Origin: Stackebrandtia nassauensis DSM 44728
Lineage (GTDB): Bacteria > Actinomycetota > Actinomycetes > Mycobacteriales > Micromonosporaceae
Direction of reading: 5' to 3'
DNA length: 64,000 nucleotides
NCBI RefSeq assembly: GCF_000024545.1
Contig: NC_013947.1
Coordinates: 5,704,001 to 5,768,000, forward strand
The translations under genes and the position numbers were made by a program. Shown here in pieces: positions 14,967 through 23,435 of this stretch (its first letter is position 1; every line of letters starts with the position of its first letter). Under the pieces are notes generated by a model. The model had not been told where the DNA came from. It saw nothing but the letters and a program-made list of their open reading frames with translations, and did no database searches.

Positions 14967-16217
14967 TCAACTAGATTCAGTTGCCGCGGACGATTCGCGG
15001 CGCGAGGGGATCGTCCAGATTGCCGCGATTCCAGCCGCGACGAGTACGGCCGCCATGACCAGGAACAGCGGTTGGTTTCCGCCGAACCAGGCGGCCAGGA
15101 CCGCCCCGGCGAACGGGGTGGCGGCCATCGCGACAGTGGACGGTGCACTGTAGATGCCGTAGAGGGTCCCGAAACCATCGGTGCCCCAGCGGTCGGATAC
15201 CGCCGTGGCCTCCAGCAATGTGAAGACGCCCCTGGTGGCGCCGAAGACGATCGCCGCGAGGATGACGGCCACGGGCTGTCCGGTGGTGAGGGCGGTGGCC
15301 GCCAAGGCCACGGCGGCGGCCACGAACACCGCGACGGTGCGGGTGCGCACACTGGTGCGGGCGGTGAGCCGGGCGTATCCGATGCGGCCCAGCAGTTGCC
15401 CGGCGCCGCACAACCCGAGGACCCACGCGGCGAAACTGGTGGAGGCACCGTGTTCGGTGAGCATAGGCACCAGATTGATGGTGGCCAGGAACAACGCGAA
15501 CGTCGCCAGCATGATCACGATCGTCAGGAGCACGAACGGCGCGGAACGGATGACCGCGCGGGCGCCGGTGTGGGTCGGCTGGTCGCCGGAGGCTTTGTGG
15601 CTGTTGGGTTTCCACGGCACGCTCAGGAACTTCGCGTGAGCGGGGATGGTGACCGCCGCGAGGAACGTGCCGAGCACCAGATAGGTGGTGCGCCAGTCGG
15701 TGTGGTCGGCCAGGGTCGCGGTGACCGGCGCGAAGATCGTCGACGACAAGCCCGCCACCAGGGTCAGCGCGGTGAGCGCCTTGACCCGGTCGGGCCCGTA
15801 CCAGCCGGTGATCGCGGCGAACGCAGGTTTGTAGAACACACACGCCTGCGCCAGACCCGACAACGCCCACGCCGCGATGAACCACCAAACGTTGGGCGCC
15901 AACGCGATCCCGGCAACCGCCACCACACCGAGGATAGAACCGGCGGTCATGACGGGCCGGGGCCCGTGACGGTCGAGCAGCCGCCCCACCGGGATACCCG
16001 CGGCTGCCGACACCGCCAGACCGATCGAGAACGCCGCCATCACACCCGCCGTCGACCACTTCGTGTCGGCGGTGATGGTCCCAGCCAGCACGGGAAACGC
16101 GTAGTACAGCACTCCCCAGCTGGTGATCTCGGTGGTACACAACGCGATGAGACCGCGCCGCCGCCCCGCAAGCTCTGAGGCTGTTGAGGCGGCGATGCTG
16201 GTGTCGGTCGCGCTCAT
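14967..16217 (-). CDS. MFS transporter in arsenic cluster
   Basis: A 416-residue, twelve-helix major facilitator protein. The motif between helices 2 and 3 (GRLLDRHGPRPVM) is typical of the superfamily, and EITSWGVLYYAFPVLAG in helix 1 is seen in the oxalate/formate and monocarboxylate-like branch. Its ATG overlaps the stop of the flavoprotein gene (ATGA), so the two are co-translated. Export of an arsenical produced or oxidised by the partner is likely from context but not shown by sequence. Confidence 0.75.
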   Translation of the reverse strand: MSATDTSIAASTASELAGRRRGLIALCTTEITSWGVLYYAFPVLAGTITADTKWSTAGVMAAFSIGLAVSAAAGIPVGRLLDRHGPRPVMTAGSILGVVAVAGIALAPNVWWFIAAWALSGLAQACVFYKPAFAAITGWYGPDRVKALTALTLVAGLSSTIFAPVTATLADHTDWRTTYLVLGTFLAAVTIPAHAKFLSVPWKPNSHKASGDQPTHTGARAVIRSAPFVLLTIVIMLATFALFLATINLVPMLTEHGASTSFAAWVLGLCGAGQLLGRIGYARLTARTSVRTRTVAVFVAAAVALAATALTTGQPVAVILAAIVFGATRGVFTLLEATAVSDRWGTDGFGTLYGIYSAPSTVAMAATPFAGAVLAAWFGGNQPLFLVMAAVLVAAGIAAIWTIPSRRESSAATESS

Positions 16218-17707
16218 GCGTTGGCGGGCTGGTTGCCGCAGCAGCCGCCTGCGGGTTCAGCAGCCTGGAGAACAGGGAGCTCGACCGGTTCGCCCGAGTA
16301 GCCGTGCAGGACACCGGTTGCCAAGCCCTTGCCGGTGTCGACCGGTTGCGTGGTGCCGCAACCGCCGCCGCTGCCGCAGTCGGATGCGGTGGGTTCGGCG
16401 AAGGTCACCGAGCCGTCGGCGTTCTCGGTGGTGGGGCTGGAAGAACAGACGCCTGTCTCGGGCAGTTCCAACTGCACAGCGTCGGCGGCTTCGCGGTCCC
16501 CGGCCAGCGCTGCGGCAATGGACCGCACCTGCTCGTATCCGGTGGCCAGCAGGAAGGTCGGGGCGCGGCCGTAGCTCTTCATACCGGCCAGGTAGAAACC
16601 CTCGTCGGGGTGGGCGAGGTCTTTCTCGCCGTGCGGGGGAACGGTTCCGCAGGAGTGGAAGTTCGGGTCGATCAGCGGCGCCAGCTTCGCCGGGGCCTCC
16701 ACACCCGGGTCGAGGTCGAGTCGCACCTCGCGCAACATTTCCAGGTCGGGCCTGAACCCGGTGGCGGCCACGACGACGTCCACATCGAGCTTGACCGCTT
16801 CATCGCCCGAGCGGCCCACCACCGTCACCGATCCGGCCCCTGCCGGGGCTGGGACGAACTCGTCGATGACGAACTTGTTCACCATGGTGAGCTTGCCGTC
16901 CGCGACCAGTTGCTTGAGCCGCGTACCGAGCTTGCCGCGCGCGGGCAACGCGTCGGCGTCACCTCCGCCGTACAACCGAGCGGCCGAGCCGCCGCGGATC
17001 GCCCACGTGATCCGGGTGTCATCGGCCTGCTCGGCGAGGTCGGCCAGGTTCAGCAGGGTGTTGGCCGCCGAATGTCCCATCCCGACAACCAAGGTGTGCT
17101 TGCCCGCGAACCGTTCCCGCTCGGCGCCCAGCACGTCCGGCAACGCACCGGCCATGAACCCAGCGGCGTCGACTTCACCAGGAGCGGCCAGGCCGTGAGC
17201 TCCCAATGGGTTCGCCCGGCCCCAGGTGCCCGAGACGTCGATGACCGCATCGACGATGACGTCGGTGTATCCACCCGCCTGATCGCGGGTGCGCACCAGG
17301 TAAGGACGCCGGTCGCGGCCAACAGTGCGGGTGACGTCCACGCCGTAGCGGGAAACCGCGACCACGGCGGTGTTGTAACGAATGTGCGGCTCCAACACCG
17401 GCAAGGCCGCCAGCGGAGCCAGGTAGTCATCGACCAGTTCGGCGCCAGTGGGCAGGTGCGCCGGATTCGGTGCCGTCCAACCATTCGCTTCCAACAGCCG
17501 ACGCGCGGCGGCGTCGATGTCGAACTGCCACGGAGAGAACAACCGCACGTGTCCCCACTGCCGGATCGCCGCTCCGGGGCCGTCTCCGGTCTCCAGCACG
17601 ATCGGGGTTATGCCACGCTCCACCAAGTGCGCGGCGGCGGCCAAACCGACTGGACCGGCTCCGATGACGGCAACGGTCTCGGCGGGGTGCTGCTTGTTAC
17701 GGGACAT
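16214..17707 (-). CDS. FAD-dependent oxidoreductase with Cys-rich tail
   Basis: A 497-residue flavoprotein from ATG 17707, which has a strong GGAGGA ribosome site; the frame extends 16 codons further up. FAD motif VAVIGAGPVGLAAAAHL lies at the N terminus and a second nucleotide site TLVVGMGHSAANTLLNL near residue 215. The last 90 residues carry several cysteine clusters (GVCSS, SDCGSGGGCG, GGCCGNQ), well placed to bind As(III) or another soft metal. Homologues accompany actinobacterial ars operons. It heads the flavoprotein-MFS operon, controlled by the divergent ArsR. Confidence 0.7.
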   Translation of the reverse strand: MSRNKQHPAETVAVIGAGPVGLAAAAHLVERGITPIVLETGDGPGAAIRQWGHVRLFSPWQFDIDAAARRLLEANGWTAPNPAHLPTGAELVDDYLAPLAALPVLEPHIRYNTAVVAVSRYGVDVTRTVGRDRRPYLVRTRDQAGGYTDVIVDAVIDVSGTWGRANPLGAHGLAAPGEVDAAGFMAGALPDVLGAERERFAGKHTLVVGMGHSAANTLLNLADLAEQADDTRITWAIRGGSAARLYGGGDADALPARGKLGTRLKQLVADGKLTMVNKFVIDEFVPAPAGAGSVTVVGRSGDEAVKLDVDVVVAATGFRPDLEMLREVRLDLDPGVEAPAKLAPLIDPNFHSCGTVPPHGEKDLAHPDEGFYLAGMKSYGRAPTFLLATGYEQVRSIAAALAGDREAADAVQLELPETGVCSSSPTTENADGSVTFAEPTASDCGSGGGCGTTQPVDTGKGLATGVLHGYSGEPVELPVLQAAEPAGGCCGNQPANA

Positions 17708-17795
17708 GATGTCCTCCAGATCCTGTGATGATCGATGTCCAGGTGCCGGCGTCAACGAATGTAATTAATACCAGTATTCCTTGGTGATGGCAAAC

Positions 17796-17815
17796 GTTGT
17801 GGTTTAATTGACAAC
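17796..17815. promoter_or_regulatory. Operator-like dyad at ArsR start
   Basis: GTTGT-N10-ACAAC directly abuts the ATG of the ArsR gene at 17816, in the promoter region shared with the divergent flavoprotein-MFS operon. The region 17708-17795 also holds a small dyad ACCA-N7-TGGT. Confidence 0.5.
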
Positions 17816-18151
17816 ATGGCTACGACGCTGGACGTCCAACCCGATGCCTCCATCACCGAGAAGGCGCGCATGCTGGCGCCCCAGCTCAAGGCACTCGGCG
17901 ACGAGACCCGGCTGACCCTGGTGCTGCTGCTGGCCGAACGCCCCCGCAGCGTCCGCGAACTCACCGAGGCCACCGGTCTGTCGCAAACCCTCGTGAGCCA
18001 CCACCTGACCCCGTTGCGGGAACAGAACCTCATCACCGCCACCCCCAAGGGCCGCAGCAATATCTACTCGCTGTGCTGCGACGAGATCGCCGTCCCGGTC
18101 CAGATGCTCGCCGGACTCGCCGAGCTCACGGCCGGCTGCGACTGCGACTAG
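17816..18151 (+). CDS. ArsR-family repressor, C-terminal CDC motif
   Basis: A 111-residue winged-helix repressor with reading helix QTLVSHHLTPLREQNLI. Candidate ligands are a vicinal pair in YSLCCDE and a terminal CDCD motif. It is divergent from the flavoprotein-MFS operon and likely represses it. The start codon directly follows an inverted repeat, again pointing to a leaderless, autoregulated transcript. Confidence 0.85.
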   Translation: MATTLDVQPDASITEKARMLAPQLKALGDETRLTLVLLLAERPRSVRELTEATGLSQTLVSHHLTPLREQNLITATPKGRSNIYSLCCDEIAVPVQMLAGLAELTAGCDCD

Positions 18152-18190
18152 GAACGAGTCGGCCGCCTAAGTGCTCAGGTGCGGTGGCTG

Positions 18191-19588
18191 TCATCGCAGC
18201 GGGAGTTTGAGCAAGGCGTTCTCAATCAATTCCGGCATCGCCGGATGAATCCAGTACTGGCCTCGCGCCATGGTGCGCGCGTCCAGGCCAAACTGCATGG
18301 CCTGCACCAGCGGCTGAATCAAGGTGGCGGCCTGCGGCCCGATGATGTGAGCGCCCAGCAGCCGCCCGGTGTCCGGTTCGGCCAGCAGTTTGGCGAAGCC
18401 GGTCGTGTCCTCCATGGCCCAGCCATAGGCGATTCCGGCGTAGTCCTGCACCGCGCTGACATAGTCCAGCCCCCGCGATCGCGCCTGTTCCTCGGTGACC
18501 CCGACCGAGGCGATCTGCGGCGAACTGAACACTGCGTGCGGCACCACCAGTCCATCCGAACGGATCGGTTCGTGTGGGTGCAGCAGGTTGTGCTGCACGA
18601 TACGGGCCTCGTGGTTGGCCACGTGTTTGAGCTGATGCTCCGAGCTGACGTCGCCCAGCGCCCAGACGCCTTCAGCCGTGGTCTTCTGGTGCGCGTCCAC
18701 GGCGATCTGACCGTGACGCGTCAACTCCAGCCCTCCGACGGTGGCATCGAGCTGATCGGCGTTGGAGACTCGCCCGACGGCCACCAGCAGTTCCTCCGCC
18801 TCGATGGTCTGGGCGCCATCTGTCCCGTCCAGCCGCAGCCGGACCACCTCGCCGTCGCGTTCGACTCCCACGACCTTGCGGTTCAACCGCAGGTCCCAGT
18901 GCCGACTCGCCAGTTCGGTGAACCGCTGTGAAATCGCCGCGTCCTCACCGCGCAGCAGTGCGCCGAACCGGGCCACGACCGTCACGGCCACCCCGAAAGA
19001 CGCGAAGACGTGCGCCAGTTCGGCAGCGACGAAGCCGGATCCCAGCACGATCATGCGCTCAGGAAGCCGTTCCAGCCGCATGACCGAATCGCTGGTGTGA
19101 AAGCCGGACTCGGCCAGACCGGGAATCGGCGGCAACCGCGGCCGACTCCCGGCTGCGACAACGACGCGGTCAGCGCTGACAGTCACGTCCCCGTCCGGAA
19201 GCTCGACGCTCAGCTTCCGCAGGCCGGTGAACCGCGCGTTCCCCCGCAGCAGCCGGACATTGGGCTGCTCCTCGGCGCGAAACCGTTCCCCAGCGTCGGC
19301 GATCGGGTCGATCCTCCCGAAGATCCGGTCTCGCACCGCCGGCCAGTCCACGCCTCGGCGCTCCAGGTCCACCCCGAGCCGGGCCCCGGCTTCCGGCGAG
19401 CCCGCCACATCGGCGGTGTGCACGAACATCTTGGTGGGAATGCATCCCACGTTCAAACAGGTACCACCGAAGGACCCGCGCGAGCCGACTCCCTTGTCGA
19501 TGATCGCGACCTTCCAGTCCGCGAACCGTTCGTCCAGGATCGAGTTGCCGGAACCGGAGCCGAGAATGATCAAGTCGAAATGCGACAT
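18191..19588 (-). CDS. mtr: Mycothione reductase
   Basis: A 465-residue FAD disulfide reductase that regenerates mycothiol from mycothione with NADPH. Evidence: FAD site ILGSGSGNS, redox pair in GGTCLNVGCIPTK, central NADP site VLGSGFVAAEL, FAD segment ALGDVSS, and the C-terminal HPAMPE motif with the catalytic His. Its presence marks the host as a mycothiol-using actinomycete, and its place in the island suggests it feeds electrons to arsenate or mercury detoxification. The 200 bp upstream (19589-19786) show no gene. Confidence 0.88.
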   Translation of the reverse strand: MSHFDLIILGSGSGNSILDERFADWKVAIIDKGVGSRGSFGGTCLNVGCIPTKMFVHTADVAGSPEAGARLGVDLERRGVDWPAVRDRIFGRIDPIADAGERFRAEEQPNVRLLRGNARFTGLRKLSVELPDGDVTVSADRVVVAAGSRPRLPPIPGLAESGFHTSDSVMRLERLPERMIVLGSGFVAAELAHVFASFGVAVTVVARFGALLRGEDAAISQRFTELASRHWDLRLNRKVVGVERDGEVVRLRLDGTDGAQTIEAEELLVAVGRVSNADQLDATVGGLELTRHGQIAVDAHQKTTAEGVWALGDVSSEHQLKHVANHEARIVQHNLLHPHEPIRSDGLVVPHAVFSSPQIASVGVTEEQARSRGLDYVSAVQDYAGIAYGWAMEDTTGFAKLLAEPDTGRLLGAHIIGPQAATLIQPLVQAMQFGLDARTMARGQYWIHPAMPELIENALLKLPLR

Positions 19589-19786
19589 GCGGACACCGTA
19601 GCCAGGAGCCAGCGAACACCCGTCCGTGGAACCGACCTAGCGCTCGTCGAAACCCTGGAAAACTTGCGACTTGCACGAATTGCCGTTGGCCAGAACTCGG
19701 CTCTGGCAGTACGTTGCCGGGGCCGGATTGTGCGGCTAGGTCTTCGGCTGTACCAACCAGGCATGGCGGGCGGCGCCCTAGAACAT

Positions 19787-20398
19787 TCAGCGAGAAAGGC
19801 GTCCGATGCCGGGTAGGAATCGTCCGGCTTGCTGTGCGTAGTCGCGGTAGGTATCGGGGTGGGTGTTGAGTAGGTGGGGTTCTTCGACTTTGCGGACTTG
19901 GAGTTCGATTCCGGCAATGACCGATGCGAGTCCGATGTAGGCGACGATGTTCGGTGTGGCGAGGGCGAGGTTGGTCATGAGGGCGAACATGGCGGTGAAG
20001 ATCGGGTTACGGACGTAGGCGAATTGACCGGTCGTGACCAGGGCAGTGTGCTCGGTGTCGTCGACGCCGATACGCCAGGACGCACCCATGGATTGTTGGG
20101 CGGCGAACGCGGCGGCAGCAGCGACGGCGGCCAGAACCAGTCCAGTGATGCGCAGCCAGGTGTGGTCCATGAACGTCACCGACGGCATTCCCATCAAAGC
20201 GGCGGCCGGTGCGGCGATACCGCCGGTCAGGCCACCGAATCCCATGAACAGTCGCGCGATCCACTGGGTCCGGTCGGCCCCAGGTGAGGGGAAGCGCCAT
20301 CCGACGTCGCCGGTGCGGCGGGTTTGCTGGATGCTGCGCACTCCAAAGAGGAGACCGAACGCGGCGGCGAACACCACGATCGCCAGGACGGAAATCAT
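19787..20398 (-). CDS. Isoprenylcysteine methyltransferase-like membrane protein
   Basis: A 203-residue protein with about five membrane helices. The C-terminal half has the ICMT/PEMT-type signature: GQFAYVRNPIFTAMFALM followed by VRKVEEPHLLNTHPDTYRDY, where the EE and Tyr residues form the SAM and substrate region. Many such bacterial proteins methylate unknown lipophilic substrates. Its ATG overlaps the stop of the CDF exporter gene (ATGA), so it belongs to that metal-export operon. Its role there is unknown. Confidence 0.7.
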   Translation of the reverse strand: MISVLAIVVFAAAFGLLFGVRSIQQTRRTGDVGWRFPSPGADRTQWIARLFMGFGGLTGGIAAPAAALMGMPSVTFMDHTWLRITGLVLAAVAAAAAFAAQQSMGASWRIGVDDTEHTALVTTGQFAYVRNPIFTAMFALMTNLALATPNIVAYIGLASVIAGIELQVRKVEEPHLLNTHPDTYRDYAQQAGRFLPGIGRLSR

Positions 20399-21117
20399 GT
20401 TGTCTCACCGTCCTTCTTCTGGCCGGTGCAGCAGGCGTCGGTGCAGTCGGGGCCGCATCCGCACGCATCGGCTTGGCCGCCGTCACCGGTGGGGATGGCG
20501 CAGTCGTCGCATTGTTCGCCGCGCCAGGCTTCCACACCTTCTTTGATCGCGACGGCGGCGATGACCAGGGCGGCGATCGGGTCGGCCCACGACCAGCCCA
20601 GTGTCGCGTTGAGTACGAGTCCGATGAGGAGGATGCCGGACAGGTAGGTGCACAGCAGGGTTTGCACCGAGTCGGCCACGACGGTGGCCGAGCCGAGTTC
20701 TTTGCCGGTGCGGCGTTTGGCCCACACCAGGGCTGGCATGACGATCACCGAGACCGCGGCGATGGCGATGCCGACCGGGGAGGGTTCGGCCTCACCTTGG
20801 CCCAGAAGCGATCGCACGGCGTCGATGGTGATCCACGCGGCCAGGGCGAAGAACGAGGCGGCGATGAGTTTGAGGGCGAGTTTTTCGCGGGCTTCGGGCA
20901 GCTTGGATCGGAACTGCCAGATCACCACCAGCGCGGAGGAGACTTCGACGAAGGAGTCCAGCCCGAAACCAAGCAGCGCGGTGGACGAGGCGATGGCCCC
21001 GGCGGTGACGGCGACGATGCCTTCAGCCAGGTTGTATCCGGCGGTGGCATAAGCCAGATGGAGACAGCGCTTGTTCAGCTTCGCCCGACGCTCGGCGGTC
21101 AAAGACACGGTCGCCAT
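20395..21117 (-). CDS. CDF-family metal exporter
   Basis: A 240-residue cation diffusion facilitator from ATG 21117. Six membrane helices are predicted; the transport site residues appear as Asp54 in LLGFGLDSFVE and Asp in VVADSVQTLL. The C terminus is replaced by a Cys/His-poor but Cys-rich tail (CDDCA, ACGCGPDCTDACC) instead of the usual cytoplasmic domain, suggesting soft-metal capture (Zn, Cd or similar). The start overlaps the stop of the ArsR/CmtR-like gene by one base, forming a sensor-exporter operon. Confidence 0.8.
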   Translation of the reverse strand: MATVSLTAERRAKLNKRCLHLAYATAGYNLAEGIVAVTAGAIASSTALLGFGLDSFVEVSSALVVIWQFRSKLPEAREKLALKLIAASFFALAAWITIDAVRSLLGQGEAEPSPVGIAIAAVSVIVMPALVWAKRRTGKELGSATVVADSVQTLLCTYLSGILLIGLVLNATLGWSWADPIAALVIAAVAIKEGVEAWRGEQCDDCAIPTGDGGQADACGCGPDCTDACCTGQKKDGETT

Positions 21118-21503
21118 CACGCCACCTCCACGGTCGCGTCGCCGGATGCCTTGATGCCGTGGGTGGGGCATACCGCGACGGCGTGACCGGTGGCGGCCAA
21201 CACGCCCTCAGCCGCGCTCAACAGGTCCATCAACTCCGGACGCGACAGGGAGTAGAACGCCTGACGGCCCTCTGCGCGCGACGCGACCAGTCCGCAGTCG
21301 CGCAGGCAGGCCAGATGTTTGGACACCGTGGATTGCGCCAGGCCCAGTTGCTCGGTCAAGTCGACCACGCGGGCTTCGCCAGCGGCCAGGTACTGCACGA
21401 TCCGCAACCGGGTCTCATCCGACAGCGAATGGAACAAGGCCGCCGCCGGGGCGATGCCCGCCTCGATCTCGGCGGTCATACACTTCATAGAATCAATCGC
21501 CAT
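21117..21503 (-). CDS. CmtR-like Cd/Pb/Zn-type ArsR repressor
   Basis: A 128-residue winged-helix repressor from ATG 21503. SKHLACLRDCGLV carries Cys66 and Cys70 in the helix-4 position of CmtR, and Cys112 in AVCPTHG could be the third ligand. This is the same ligand layout as the mercury-block repressor at 3179-3568, but the proteins are otherwise divergent. Its direct coupling to a CDF exporter points to Cd, Pb or Zn as inducer. It is divergent from the AraC-type gene. Confidence 0.82.
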   Translation of the reverse strand: MAIDSMKCMTAEIEAGIAPAAALFHSLSDETRLRIVQYLAAGEARVVDLTEQLGLAQSTVSKHLACLRDCGLVASRAEGRQAFYSLSRPELMDLLSAAEGVLAATGHAVAVCPTHGIKASGDATVEVA

Positions 21504-21535
21504 ACGACGATGATAGCGCAAGATTGGAATGAATA

Positions 21536-22276
21536 GTGTTGGGTGCTCGGATCGAATCGGAGTCATCAGCGACATGGGGCGGACAGGTGGTGATGCGGCC
21601 AGGTCTGCTGGCATTGACCGGGCGCATCGGCCACGCCGAGGCCCACACCCACGCCTGCCATCAACTGCTCATCGTGGCCAGCGGCCACGTCGTTGTCGAA
21701 GACGACCACCACGACCGGTACCCGGTACAGGGCGTGGCCTTCATCCCGGCCGGATTCCGTCACCGCGTCATCGCCAGCCCGGACGCCTCTGGGCTGGCGG
21801 CCTGGTTCGACGCCGACTCGCCCATCGGCCTGGCCGCCGCCACCCGGTGGCACGGCGCCGGCGACCTGGGCTGCGCCCGCACGTGGACCACAGCCGTGGC
21901 GGGCCTGCCGCGGCTCACCGATGCCACACCGCACCGGCCGGCGCGACCCCAGCACCCGGTTCTGGCCCGAGCCATTCACCACGCCACCACCACCCCAAGC
22001 GGCCCACCCGACCTGGAAACCCTCGCCGCTGCGGTGTCGATGTCTCCCAGCCGCTTGGGGCACCTGTTCGCCGAACGCCTCGGGTTGTCGTATCCGATAT
22101 GGCGGCGCTGGATCATGCTGCAACGCGCCATCGACGCGGTACGCGCGGGCGCCAACCTCACCGCCGCCGCCCACACGACCGGATTCGCCGACTCCGCGCA
22201 CCTGACCCGCACCACCAAAGCCATGTTCGGCATCACCCCCACTCAAGCCCTGACCGCCAGCGGCTGGCGGCCCTGA
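21536..22276 (+). CDS. AraC-family regulator with cupin domain
   Basis: A 246-residue regulator starting at GTG 21536. The N-terminal half is a small cupin (AHTHACHQLLIVASGHVVVED) that senses an unknown ligand. The C-terminal half is an AraC double helix-turn-helix (residues about 150-240, LETLAAAVSMSPSRLGHLFAERLG and NLTAAAHTTGFADSAHLTR). It probably controls the sterol-desaturase-like gene 55 bp downstream or the divergent metal-export operon. Confidence 0.8.
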   Translation: MLGARIESESSATWGGQVVMRPGLLALTGRIGHAEAHTHACHQLLIVASGHVVVEDDHHDRYPVQGVAFIPAGFRHRVIASPDASGLAAWFDADSPIGLAAATRWHGAGDLGCARTWTTAVAGLPRLTDATPHRPARPQHPVLARAIHHATTTPSGPPDLETLAAAVSMSPSRLGHLFAERLGLSYPIWRRWIMLQRAIDAVRAGANLTAAAHTTGFADSAHLTRTTKAMFGITPTQALTASGWRP

Positions 22277-22330
22277 TGTCAGCGGATACGTTCAAGCCGT
22301 CAAACGCCTTCAAAGGCGAAGCTCGCGGGT

Positions 22331-23218
22331 ATGACAACCAGAACGCTGAAACCACTGGTCCGTTACGGGTACGCACCCGCCATGCTCCTCGGCGTCAACG
22401 GAGCAGGCATCGCCATCGCCTCGGCCGGCGCTCCCAAAGCCTGGCTGTTGGGCCTGCTCGGTCTGGCGGTCGCACTGTCCTTCGCCGCCGAACGCGTCCT
22501 GCCCTACGAAGACACCTGGAACCACGACCACGGCGACACCCGCCGCGACACCATCCACACCTTCGTCAACGAAACCCTCATCCTCGCCAGCGTCGCCGCC
22601 ATCCCCGCCCTCGCGATCCTTACGCCCGGCGACGGCATCTGGCCCCACCACTGGCCCTTCGTCCTCCAAGTACTCGCCGCGATCCTAGCCGCCGACCTCG
22701 GGATCACCCTCATCCACTACGCCAGCCACAAGATCGACGCGCTGTGGCGCTTCCACGCCGTCCACCACTCCGCGAAGCGCTTCTACGGCCTCAATGGACT
22801 CATGAAACACCCGCTCCACCAAACCATCGAAATGGCCGCCGGAGTCGCGCCACTCATCCTCATCGGACTTCCCGCATCCGTGGCATCGACTCTCGCCCTG
22901 GCCGTGGCAGTGCAACTGCTGCTGCAACACTCCAACGCCGACTACCGCGTCGGCGCCCTCAAACACGTCCTCGCCCTCAACGAAGGCCACCGCTTCCACC
23001 ACCTCAAATGGGCAGGCATCGGCGACGTCAACTTCGGACTATTCACCCTGGCCTGGGACTACCTGCTGCGCACCAAAACCTACGACCCCCACCGCCGCTT
23101 CACCTCCGAGATCTTGGGCATGGCCGCTCACCCCGACTACCCCACGGCATACCTACCGCAGCTGGCCGAACCATTCCGCGCATCCGGAGCCTGCACGACC
23201 GACGACACGGCCCCGTGA
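22331..23218 (+). CDS. Sterol desaturase/fatty acid hydroxylase family protein
   Basis: A 295-residue membrane protein with about four helices and the di-iron histidine boxes of the fatty-acid hydroxylase superfamily: HYASHK, HAVHHSAK and HRFHHLK. Family members hydroxylate or desaturate lipid substrates; the substrate here is unknown. It follows the AraC-type regulator and ends the cargo island before the conjugation module. Confidence 0.82.
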   Translation: MTTRTLKPLVRYGYAPAMLLGVNGAGIAIASAGAPKAWLLGLLGLAVALSFAAERVLPYEDTWNHDHGDTRRDTIHTFVNETLILASVAAIPALAILTPGDGIWPHHWPFVLQVLAAILAADLGITLIHYASHKIDALWRFHAVHHSAKRFYGLNGLMKHPLHQTIEMAAGVAPLILIGLPASVASTLALAVAVQLLLQHSNADYRVGALKHVLALNEGHRFHHLKWAGIGDVNFGLFTLAWDYLLRTKTYDPHRRFTSEILGMAAHPDYPTAYLPQLAEPFRASGACTTDDTAP

Positions 23219-23251
23219 ATCACTGCCGACATACGTTCACGCCGTGCTGTG

Positions 23252-23416
23252 GGGCGCGGGGCGCCGTTGCGGGCAGGCCCGAAGGGGCTGACCGCGCGGG
23301 GCCTGGGGGTTGGGGCCGGTAGAGGCTCGCAGTCAAGGGCGGGCCGCAGGCCCGTCGCGTAGCGACACGAAGTGCCCTTGACGGTGAGGACCGGCCCCAT
23401 ACGCTGCCCCGCGCCC
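23252..23416. repeat. 165-nt nested inverted-repeat structure
   Basis: Three nested perfect stems: 11 bp (23252-23262 with 23406-23416), 9 bp (23312-23320 with 23390-23398) and 9 bp (GTCAAGGGC 23332-23340 with GCCCTTGAC 23374-23382). Inside are two adjacent hairpins, GGGCC-GCA-GGCCC and GTCGC-GTA-GCGAC. It occupies almost the whole gap between the desaturase and the end of traA. It could be a bidirectional terminator, a single-strand origin, or a relative of the four leaders at 29.5-38.4 kb. Confidence 0.75.
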
Positions 23417-23435
23417 ACGATGCGAGGGACAGAAC

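Noticed and set aside
21529..23322. 597-codon rightward frame over the AraC-type and desaturase genes
   Set aside because: It lies in a different frame from both real genes and is an arginine/proline-rich shadow.
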